NCBI RefSeq assembly: GCF_001006485.1
Contig: NZ_JUET01000062.1
Span: 1 to 52,907, forward strand
DNA length: 52,907 bases
Reading direction: 5' to 3'
Source: Tannerella forsythia
GTDB lineage: Bacteria > Bacteroidota > Bacteroidia > Bacteroidales > Tannerellaceae
Part shown: positions 1 to 8,020 of the stretch, piece by piece
How the letters are laid out: the number at the start of each line of letters is the position of its first letter
How positions within the stretch are numbered: the stretch's first letter is position 1
The notes under the pieces: generated by a model
The model's input: only the letters and a program-made list of their open reading frames with translations
The model's database searches: none
Told to the model about the DNA's origin: nothing
Position numbers and translations under genes: made by a program

Positions 1-96
1 GGAACAAACAACTCCTACTTGGTCGCGATATGCCTTAAACTTTTGCTTGCAGCTTTCTTCGTCTGGAAAGTGAGATAAAAAATCGATCAGTGTCAT
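1..96 (-). CDS. IS1595-type transposase, N-terminal part (runs off the window)
   Basis: The first 32 codons of a transposase read from an ATG at 96 toward the left edge and are open throughout. The peptide starts MTLIDFLSHFPDEESC and reaches DQVGVVCS, which matches the usual opening of IS1595-group transposases (FPDEESC followed by a VVC zinc-ribbon start). The rest, including the zinc ribbon and the DDE-type catalytic domain, lies outside the window, so it cannot be said whether the gene is intact. It adds to the cluster of IS remains at this edge. Confidence 0.6.
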   Translation of the reverse strand, partial: MTLIDFLSHFPDEESCKQKFKAYRDQVGVVCS

Positions 97-448
97 TGCC
101 TTATTTTTTTTGCAAAGATAATTATTTCTGGGTAAATATACGGATATTCATTAAACATTTTTTATCTTATACATTCTATCAATACTTTGGCAAAAGAATC
201 AATTAAATTATTAAAATTCAGAATTTTGTAGAATATAATTCCATACAAAAAGAATAAGATTAAACTGCTGATTATTTTAGATAAGTTCTAAAAAAGAATT
301 TTTGTAAGTGGAAGCCGTTCCTTCTGAGTCAGTTCAGTTGGATTCAGCTCCTCAAAGGGCATCTCAGACTCACGATAGTGTTCGTTTATCCTCTCATTTG
401 ATTTGATTTATTGACGTTAAGACACAGTTACCCCTTAGAGGCAATAAG
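97..448. other. A/T-rich stretch without a recognisable gene
   Basis: No convincing coding region is seen. The left two thirds are very A/T-rich and probably hold the upstream end of the IS1595-type element. A short minus-strand frame starting at 362 (MPFEELNPTELTQ) is open for about two dozen codons, but I do not recognise it. It may be a scrap of another mobile element. Confidence 0.3.
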
Positions 449-870
449 CTACAGCTGGTATTTATTGATCTGTACATATTTGAATTTGTTGTATATGAGA
501 CAGATGAGAGCCGTTACAGTCTTGGCACGGACGATTACGATGCTGCAGACAAACGAACCGTTCATGAAACCCTCGATGAAACCGAAGATGTGCTCCACAC
601 GACATCTTGTCTTGGACTTTGGGTGGTTGTTCAACTTCTGATCGTCGGTAAGAAGATGATTTCGATAGTCTTTCTCACAGATAACAGGAATCATACCACA
701 TTCCTTGACTACATCGTCCTTTGACCCATAGCCTGCATCAGGGTATAGAGGCTGTTTCTTGCCTTTTTTCTCAGGTGAGGGGCTTGATGACATTGGACTC
801 ATCGATGCCGGCATTCGTGGTGGTGTACTTCTCGATGAGCTGAGGCTGCTTATCGCCCAAAATGTAATAA
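449..870 (-). pseudogene. IS5-type transposase, decayed C-terminal part
   Basis: Two minus-strand frames together give the C-terminal half of an IS5-group DDE transposase. The upstream frame (about 870-771) reads GDKQPQLIEKYTTTNAGIDES, and the other (to 449) reads DAGYGSKDDVV, then CEKDYRNHLLTDDQK and TRCRVEHIFGFIEG, ending KYVQINKYQL. The RxRVEHxFG block and the YRNHxLTxxQK block are typical of this group, including the catalytic glutamate region. A frameshift near 770 separates the pieces and the N-terminal half is missing. The break point abuts the truncated IS30 remnant, so one insertion or deletion probably destroyed both. Confidence 0.7.
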
Positions 871-886
871 CATTGTAAGAATATGA

Positions 887-1721
887 CAAGGAAAGTACAC
901 GTTTTCTTATGCTCAGGATATGGCTGAGATTCGTAAAGAGCGCAGTCAGCAGACCCGGAAACTAAAGCCCGGACTAAAAAAGCAAATTCTTCTCCTGCTA
1001 TAGCAACAGTGGTCACCTCAGCAGATTGAAGGAAGGCTCAAGCTCCGCGGAGAACCTTACGTTTCGCACGAAACCATTTATAAAATCATCCGAGCCGATA
1101 AAACCGCAGGCGAAAAGCTCTGCCTGCATATCCGGCACAAGATGAAACATAGAAAAAGGAAGTAGCCCAAGTCTGTATCCATTAAGATAAGAATCGTGTC
1201 GGAATAGAGCAAAGGCCTCCTGTTGTCGATCTCAAACAACGCTTTGGAAATTGGGAGATGGACACTATTGTCGGAAAAAACGGCAAAGGGGATATCCTGA
1301 CCTTAGTGGAAAGAACTATGTTTTTTTGCATGATGCAAAAACTGCCCAAAGGGAAAAATGCAAAAGAGCATTCAAAAATCGTTTACGATATACTGCTGCC
1401 ATACAAAAAGAGCATATACACTCCATCACCGTAAATAATGGTAGCGAGTTTGCAGATCATTAATCATTAGCCAAGAAGTTACATACACAGATATATTTCA
1501 CTCATCCCTATTCTTCATGGGAAAAAGGATTGATTGAGAATACAAACAAACTGATCAGGCAGTACATCCCTAAAAAATCAAATTGCAATGAATTTAGTAA
1601 CAATATAACCAAACAGATGCAATACAGAATCAACGAAAGACCAAAATACAAACTCAATTTCTATTCTCCAGAAGAAATCTTTTTCTTAAATTTGAAACAT
1701 AAAGTTGCATTCAGTAGTTGA
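887..1721 (+). pseudogene. IS30-type transposase, decayed
   Basis: Fragments in shifting plus-strand frames follow the IS30 transposase order: AEIRKERSQQTRKLKPGLKK, WSPQQIEGRLKL, SHETIYKIIRADK, a KHRKRK block, then VVDLKQRFGNWEMDTIVGKN, HSITVNNGSEFADH, a stretch near 1500 leading to GLIENTNKLIRQYIPK, and finally INERPKYKLNFYSPEEIF. The catalytic DDE signs WEMDTIVG and NGSEF are recognisable. At least two in-frame stops (near 999 and 1164) and several frameshifts break it. The N-terminal HTH is absent. The stop codon at 1719-1721 lies only 7 bp before the outermost CRISPR repeat, closer than the usual IS terminal repeat would allow. Confidence 0.75.
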
Positions 1722-1728
1722 AACGACA

Positions 1729-4700
1729 ATTTCAATTCTATGATAGTCAGATTAAAAGTAACACTTGTTATCAACGAAGACGATTTCTACAACGGTTTCA
1801 ATTCTATGATAGTCCGATTAAAAGCGTACACGGACGTGCTATACTTGTACGTTTCGCGAGTTTCAATTCTATGATAGTCCGATTAAAAGTGTCCTTACCC
1901 TTCCTGCGACTGTAGCCGCAATCGCGTTTCAATTCTATGATAGTCCGATTAAAAGTGTCCTTACCCTTCCTGCGACTGTAGCCGCAATCGCGTTTCAATT
2001 CTATGATAGTCCGATTAAAAGTCGGAATAACAAGGGGGACGGCGCAGCGGCAAATACAGTTTCAATTCTATGATAGTCCGATTAAAAGGTGCCAATCGGT
2101 CGCAAACATTCTCGTAGATTGGGTGGTTTCAATTCTATGATAGTCCGATTAAAAGCTGCAGTGCGACGGAGATAGCCGTGATCACTGCGCCCACGTTTCA
2201 ATTCTATGATAGTCCGATTAAAAGAACCGCTCGGAAACTGGGATATCATCAACATCCGCAGTTTCAATTCTATGATAGTCCGATTAAAAGCCATACAGAA
2301 AAAACGACCGGGCCGGAGGGGTGGGAGTTTCAATTCTATGATAGTCCGATTAAAAGTGTCCTTACCCTTCCTGCGACTGTAGCCGCAATCGCGTTTCAAT
2401 TCTATGATAGTCCGATTAAAAGTCGGAATAACAAGGGGGACGGCGCAGCGGCAAATACAGTTTCAATTCTATGATAGTCCGATTAAAAGGTGCCAATCGG
2501 TCGCAAACATTCTCGTAGATTGGGTGGTTTCAATTCTATGATAGTCCGATTAAAAGCTGCAGTGCGACGGAGATAGCCGTGATCACTGCGCCCACGTTTC
2601 AATTCTATGATAGTCCGATTAAAAGAACCGCTCGGAAACTGGGATATCATCAACATCCGCAGTTTCAATTCTATGATAGTCCGATTAAAAGCCATACAGA
2701 AAAAACGACCGGGCCGGAGGGGTGGGAGTTTCAATTCTATGATAGTCCGATTAAAAGTGTCCTTACCCTTCCTGCGACTGTAGCCGCAATCGCGTTTCAA
2801 TTCTATGATAGTCCGATTAAAAGTCGGAATAACAAGGGGGACGGCGCAGCGGCAAATACAGTTTCAATTCTATGATAGTCCGATTAAAAGGTGCCAATCG
2901 GTCGCAAACATTCTCGTAGATTGGGTGGTTTCAATTCTATGATAGTCCGATTAAAAGAAAGCAGAACAAAGGCAACCTCGCGGCCGTTTATGGTTTCAAT
3001 TCTATGATAGTCCGATTAAAAGGTTTTTGGTGTGCTCAGGCGTAAAGGATGTAGAAAATGTTTCAATTCTATGATAGTCCGATTAAAAGTTGCGTTAATA
3101 ATAGAATGGTGGTCTATACCCGTAAGTTTCAATTCTATGATAGTCCGATTAAAAGTGTTTGTCGGAGCATAACATCTTTTCTATAAAGATGTTTCAATTC
3201 TATGATAGTCCGATTAAAAGGTTGAATTTGTTTGTTGATAAATACCAATTCGAGAACAGTTTCAATTCTATGATAGTCCGATTAAAAGAATCATCAGAAG
3301 CTCGGCCTTATTCTGTCGCACATGAGTTTCAATTCTATGATAGTCCGATTAAAAGTGCTCTAACTGGCGAGGTTCTGGGAAAAGGTTCGGGTGTTTCAAT
3401 TCTATGATAGTCCGATTAAAAGGGTCGGGTTCGTTGTCATCGTCCTCCTCGTCCGGAGTTTCAATTCTATGATAGTCCGATTAAAAGGTATGATTCCGTA
3501 GTGTGTTACAATTACACGAGAGAGTTTCAATTCTATGATAGTCCGATTAAAAGTGCGCACAACAAAGCCCCAACGCGGGGCAGGTGGGTTTCAATTCTAT
3601 GATAGTCCGATTAAAAGCCCGTATGGGGAAATACCCGTATTCCGCACCACGTTCGTTTCAATTCTATGATAGTCCGATTAAAAGCGGTTGGCGTACGTTA
3701 ACACTTGCACCGCCAACGCGTTTCAATTCTATGATAGTCCGATTAAAAGCGTAAAAAACTGCGTAACCATGCAACAACTTTCACGAAGTTTCAATTCTAT
3801 GATAGTCCGATTAAAAGGCAATGACTCCCACCCTCGAACACTACATAAAGATGGTTTCAATTCTATGATAGTCCGATTAAAAGGTCCGATTCAAAAGCAG
3901 CAGCGCGCTTTTTTAGCGTTTCAATTCTATGATAGTCCGATTAAAAGCCTCCCCCGTCGCTGGCCGAACCGTCGAACTGAGAGGTTTCAATTCTATGATA
4001 GTCCGATTAAAAGTTCAGGGGGTTCGCGAAAGCGTTCCCCCTTTTTTTGGTTTCAATTCTATGATAGTCCGATTAAAAGCCGGATATGGAAAAGTATAAA
4101 ACCGCTTTCGTGGGTTTCAATTCTATGATAGTCCGATTAAAAGAATGCAGCCCCCCCATACCGAAAAACCGATCAAGCGTTTCAATTCTATGATAGTCCG
4201 ATTAAAAGAGCGCGGGTGTAGCCCGCGTGTCTGAAACGTCCGAATGTTTCAATTCTATGATAGTCCGATTAAAAGGTCCACCGCGGTGGACAGCCACGAT
4301 GGTACGGTTTAGAGTTTCAATTCTATGATAGTCCGATTAAAAGGCTTTTTTAGTTTGTTTCATTTTCCCTCCCCTGTGCAGTTTCAATTCTATGATAGTC
4401 CGATTAAAAGTTCAAAAAGGAAAGCTCAAAATGAATCAATTCAATTTCGTTTCAATTCTATGATAGTCCGATTAAAAGGCTTCTTTTCATTAATTCCTTG
4501 TTGCATTCTAATGTGTTTCAATTCTATGATAGTCCGATTAAAAGTATAGTCCTCCGTCTCGTATCTCCCTCCCCTGTCGTGTTTCAATTCTATGATAGTC
4601 CGATTAAAAGTAGTTTTTCCCGTGCATGTTTTTTTTAAAAAAATATGTTTCAATTCTATGATAGTCCGATTAAAAGATCCGTGTCATATGGCATTCAAGC

Positions 4701-6136
4701 GGAAATATATTGTTTCAATTCTATGATAGTCCGATTAAAAGTGCGACATCACAAACCGTAAAGAGTACGCGGATGCCGAGGGTTTCAATTCTATGATAGT
4801 CCGATTAAAAGCAGCGAGACAATTAATTAGATATACCCATGGTGAGTTTCAATTCTATGATAGTCCGATTAAAAGACGCGTATGTGCGAGACAACAGCGC
4901 AAAAAAAACTGGTTTCAATTCTATGATAGTCCGATTAAAAGCTTCCGTTGCGCTCACCTCCATGCCCCTTGAAGGAGTTTCAATTCTATGATAGTCCGAT
5001 TAAAAGCGTACTAACACTCCAGGGACGTATAAATCCTTACGTCCGTTTCAATTCTATGATAGTCCGATTAAAAGCATCCGAACCCTTCACGGGGGTGAAG
5101 CCTGCCCCTTAGTTTCAATTCTATGATAGTCCGATTAAAAGTATAAATACAGTAAACAGCATGCTTCGCGAAAAATGGTTTCAATTCTATGATAGTCCGA
5201 TTAAAAGATAATATTCCAGGGACGTATAAATCCCTACGCCCGTTTCAATTCTATGATAGTCCGATTAAAAGTGCGCACACCAAACCGCCCACGCAAGGGC
5301 GGTGGTGGCGTTTCAATTCTATGATAGTCCGATTAAAAGCAATCAGACTATGCTTTACTATGCGTAGACGAATTGGTTTCAATTCTATGATAGTCCGATT
5401 AAAAGCGCGCCTTCGGGGAAGTGCGCAAGGCTCATTTTTTAAGTTTCAATTCTATGATAGTCCGATTAAAAGACCCTCCTCTTCGAGAAAGGTTTCAATA
5501 AACTCATGTTTCAATTCTATGATAGTCCGATTAAAAGGTTTGAAGGAGGCTCGTTTAAGAATGGTGCGATAAAAGGTTTCAATTCTATGATAGTCCGATT
5601 AAAAGAAATTATTGGTTTTCTCGGAAATACAGGACGTACAACGTTTCAATTCTATGATAGTCCGATTAAAAGTACACGTTACTTTTATCCTTTCTGTGTT
5701 TTAACAGGTTTCAATTCTATGATAGTCCGATTAAAAGGTTGGAAGGTCGTCTTAGGGCTGCTATTTACGAATAGTTTCAATTCTATGATAGTCCGATTAA
5801 AAGTCTGATTATAGAATTTTCTCGTTTTATATGACAGAAGTGTTTCAATTCTATGATAGTCCGATTAAAAGAAAATCATACGTAGAAGAACGTATGCAGG
5901 AATGGGGTTTCAATTCTATGATAGTCCGATTAAAAGTTTATTTTATTCTTTCTTGTGTAGAGTTTATTATCAGTTTCAATTCTATGATAGTCCGATTAAA
6001 AGAAAATCATACGTAGAAGAACGTATGCAGGAATGGGGTTTCAATTCTATGATAGTCCGATTAAAAGTGCAAATTTTAATTATAAGTTTTTAGATACTTT
6101 AAAAGAGTTTCAATTCTATGATAGTCCGATTAAAAG
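1729..6136 (-). CRISPR. CRISPR array, 67 repeats of 30 bp and 66 spacers, transcribed on the minus strand
   Basis: Plus-strand repeats begin GTTTCAATTC, continue TATGATAGTC and end CGATTAAAAG. Spacers are 34-40 bp. I counted 67 repeats from 1729 to 6136. All match except the leftmost (1729-1758), which differs at base 1 (A) and base 21 (A). A decayed end repeat marks the leader-distal end, so the leader is at 6137 and transcription runs leftward. Read that way each repeat ends ATTGAAAC, the 8-nt 5' handle typical of Cas6-processed type I-B and type III crRNAs. Of 66 spacers 55 are different; duplicates come from a 401-bp block near the old end and one repeated spacer near the leader. The array serves the adjoining hybrid I-B/III-A genes. 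Confidence 0.98.
1860..2927. repeat. Amplified six-spacer block inside the CRISPR array (401-bp period)
   Basis: Repeat-spacer units 1926-2326 and 2327-2727 are identical copies of six spacers, whose starts are TGTCCTTACC, TCGGAATAAC, GTGCCAATCG, CTGCAGTGCG, AACCGCTCGG and CCATACAGAA. A third, partial copy of three units follows at 2728-2927. One further copy of the first unit precedes the block at 1860-1925. This is the pattern left by unequal recombination between repeats, and it sits at the older, leader-distal end. Confidence 0.95.
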
Positions 6137-6211
6137 CCGTTCGAAACGACAAAAAACATTACTGATTCTCAATAATCTATCCTTCAATTATATCAACAAA
6201 TTAACAAACAA

Positions 6212-6257
6212 AGTTGTCGAAGCACAAAGGTAAGAAAAACCCCGCACTTCGACAACT
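6212..6257. repeat. Perfect 11-bp inverted repeat spanning the array promoter
   Basis: AGTTGTCGAAG at 6212-6222 and its exact reverse complement CTTCGACAACT at 6247-6257 are separated by 24 bp. The right arm contains the -33 TTG and the left arm covers the expected transcription start. It could be an operator, a binding site for an integration host-like factor or Cas1-Cas2, or simply a hairpin. The symmetry is seen; the role is inferred. Confidence 0.6.
6225..6255 (-). promoter_or_regulatory. Promoter of the CRISPR array
   Basis: On the minus strand the sequence has TTG (6255-6253), 20 bp, then TACCTTTG (6232-6225), a full match to the Bacteroidota -33/-7 pattern TTG-(19-21)-TAnnTTTG. Transcription would begin near 6218 and enter the first repeat at 6136 about 80 nt later. 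This fits the orientation deduced from the decayed end repeat and the ATTGAAAC handle. Confidence 0.7.
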
Positions 6258-6348
6258 AATTTTATCTTTTGATTTTCAATGTGTCAAAGAACGCATAATA
6301 GCGATGCCTCGATTTCTATTATGGAAATTCATACTCACCGACAACTTA

Positions 6349-6612
6349 TTACAAGAAGTTATCGATACTACTCCGCTCTTTACCAAAGATTTGCTTATCC
6401 AACCATTTTTCTTGTCGACTTGAAAAAACAATCAGAGAGTCTTCATCGCTGTTCATTATTTTCTCAGCCTTCAAAGTTAACTCTTTTAATTTAACTTCTG
6501 TAATTTCGCCTTCAAAAACCGAATTTTGTATCCAATTCAGATATTTCCGACAGAGCTTGAGCATTTTCCCAACCCGTTTCTCGCCGCAGTCATAGACCAG
6601 AATCACATACAT
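6349..6612 (-). CDS. cas2: Cas2, spacer acquisition protein
   Basis: An 87-residue protein of normal Cas2 length with a ferredoxin-like start [11 protein letters not shown], including the conserved Asp8 after the first strand, and the RVGKMLKLCRKYLNWIQNSVFEG helix-strand region typical of the family. Cas2 dimers bridge two Cas1 dimers and hold the pre-spacer during integration at the leader end. Its ATG overlaps the cas1 stop by one base (TAATG), so the two are translationally coupled. It is the last gene of the operon, next to the leader. Confidence 0.96.
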   Translation of the reverse strand: MYVILVYDCGEKRVGKMLKLCRKYLNWIQNSVFEGEITEVKLKELTLKAEKIMNSDEDSLIVFSSRQEKWLDKQIFGKERSSIDNFL

Positions 6613-7628
6613 TACCAGTACATTTTAAACGGTTTATAGTCTTCCATCCCAAGCAGATGTTTTGCCAACTTATAGCATTCGAGCTTGATAAGGTGTTTGT
6701 AACTTACGTTGCGGTTAAGCGACCGATGCTTAATCGTCTCATTGAAACGTTCCTCCATCGCTTTTACAAAAATCTTCTTCCCCGAAGGATTCAACAGACA
6801 ACTGTTCAATCGCTTGTTGAAATGACGTTCCTGTATCTCTTTCTTATTAAGAAGTTTGAAAATAACCCTGTCGACAAGAATCGGTTTAAAAATTTCGGAG
6901 ATATCCAATGCCAGAGAATAGCGCCGCTCGCCGGGTGTATGCAGATAGCTGACCGTAGGATTGAGTTGCGTTTGATGAATGGCACGTAGGCACTGTGAAT
7001 AGCACATCATATTTCCGAATGAGATCAAGGCATTCACTTCGTTCCGGGGTGGTTGTTTAGTACGACCTCCCATCTCAAAATCGTTGAGTATAAGATCAAA
7101 TGCATCGTAATAAACCTGACGGATGTTTCCCTCGATGCCCATCAGTTCGTCGGGGGCGGATGCTTGCTCAATACCATCGGCATAGATTTTTATCTGTTCC
7201 AATAATGGTTCCATATCTTTTCCCCGCCGGTTGTAATACTGCAGGTTTTTTTGCATGTTATAGGCCGCTCCGTGAATAAACTGCCGGGCGATTGCCATGC
7301 GCCGTTTTTTATCCTGAAAGGCTTTGGTCTGTGCCAAAATCATCCGCCCCGAAAGTAACGTATCCCGCGGCATAAACGACCCGGTATAATTCTCGTAATA
7401 ATCGAAGAAGTGCAGGGCAATATCATTTTTTCCGAGAAAATTATACAAAGCGCTATTGGCATCGAGCGAGCCGAAAACATAGAATTGGTCAACCGTTTCG
7501 ACCGGAATATACCTCGGTTGTCCTTCGCGTTCGATACCGTTTCCGTCATCCTCCATCGGCAGGAATTTCAAGGTGTTATCCTTGCGGGACAGACGACCGG
7601 GATTGAAAAGATAGTAGGTTTTTTTCAT
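6612..7628 (-). CDS. cas1: Cas1 integrase (type I-B form)
   Basis: A 338-residue Cas1 of the I-B kind. It integrates new spacers into the array together with Cas2, and in this system probably with Cas4. The metal-binding residues are visible: Glu166 in [11 protein letters not shown], His230 in [10 protein letters not shown], and Glu245 in [11 protein letters not shown]. The N-terminal beta domain begins [20 protein letters not shown]. There is no reverse transcriptase or Cas6 fusion. It lies 24 bp after the small CARF-like gene and overlaps cas2 by one base. It is the only cas1 in the window, so both interference modules must share it. Confidence 0.96.
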   Translation of the reverse strand: MKKTYYLFNPGRLSRKDNTLKFLPMEDDGNGIEREGQPRYIPVETVDQFYVFGSLDANSALYNFLGKNDIALHFFDYYENYTGSFMPRDTLLSGRMILAQTKAFQDKKRRMAIARQFIHGAAYNMQKNLQYYNRRGKDMEPLLEQIKIYADGIEQASAPDELMGIEGNIRQVYYDAFDLILNDFEMGGRTKQPPRNEVNALISFGNMMCYSQCLRAIHQTQLNPTVSYLHTPGERRYSLALDISEIFKPILVDRVIFKLLNKKEIQERHFNKRLNSCLLNPSGKKIFVKAMEERFNETIKHRSLNRNVSYKHLIKLECYKLAKHLLGMEDYKPFKMYW

Positions 7629-7652
7629 GATTTTATTTACCTTATAAGGGAA

Positions 7653-8018
7653 TTAGCCGTATTTTCTAAATTTCACAAAATCAAACCCAACTACTTTTTC
7701 TCCAGACGCTAAGATGTTCACATTACGATTTGCTGTAGAAGCATAGCAATCGATCTTCGACTCCTGAAGTTTTTTAAGTAGCGCAAAACTAAAAGTCATT
7801 TCTCCCATCAGATGAATAGCAACATCTGGAATTGAGGCGATTCGCACTGCCAACTTTTGAAAGTAATCCTCAGCCAACTTTTCAATTTCGGATGCTGTGC
7901 TTTCCGGATCAATAGGAGGAAAATGCCAATCCTCAACCTCTCCAAAAAGCCTCCACGCTTCCTTCTTCTGCCTTTCGCTCCATTCCGGAAAAGGGTGATT
8001 AGATAAATTAATGAGCAT
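7653..8018 (-). CDS. Small CARF-like CRISPR ancillary protein (Csx15/Csx20-like, uncertain)
   Basis: A 121-residue soluble protein. It opens with a strand MLINLSNHPFPEWSERQKK, has a middle strand-helix AIHLMGEMTFSFALLKKLQ, and then a DCYASTANRNV strand-turn, the layout of a compact Rossmann-like fold. Small proteins beginning with a NLSNHP or NFSHP motif occur beside type III systems and have been proposed to bind or degrade cyclic oligoadenylate. I infer a similar role here because the gene lies 2 bp after a CARF-HEPN ribonuclease gene and before cas1. I could not place it in one named family with certainty; a ring nuclease or a signal-binding partner are both possible. Confidence 0.55.
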   Translation of the reverse strand: MLINLSNHPFPEWSERQKKEAWRLFGEVEDWHFPPIDPESTASEIEKLAEDYFQKLAVRIASIPDVAIHLMGEMTFSFALLKKLQESKIDCYASTANRNVNILASGEKVVGFDFVKFRKYG

Positions 8019-8020
8019 AA

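Larger units (their letters stand above)
6137..6348 (-). promoter_or_regulatory. CRISPR leader
   Basis: A/T-rich non-coding stretch between the last perfect repeat and the end of cas2. It lies at the end of the array opposite the decayed repeat and next to cas1-cas2, as expected for a leader. It contains a promoter reading into the array and a perfect 11-bp inverted repeat (listed separately). New spacers should be added at its left border, 6136/6137. Confidence 0.8.

Noticed and set aside
4014-4049. Terminator-like hairpin in the array as a real terminator of the pre-crRNA
   Set aside because: The poly-T run is on the plus strand, while the array is transcribed on the minus strand, so it would not end that transcript.
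1718-6233. Open frames inside the array with repeated FQFYDSPIKS, FNSMIVRLK or FNRTIIELK peptides
   Set aside because: They are translations of the CRISPR repeats in three frames, not proteins.
6137-6348. Short plus-strand frames in the leader (6214-6423 and 6279-6494)
   Set aside because: They run into cas2 on the opposite strand, have no family signs, and the region is better explained as the leader.
6612-7628. Reverse transcriptase or Cas6 fusion to Cas1, which would explain RNA-like spacers
   Set aside because: Cas1 is 338 residues and stops normally; no reverse transcriptase motifs are present in the window.
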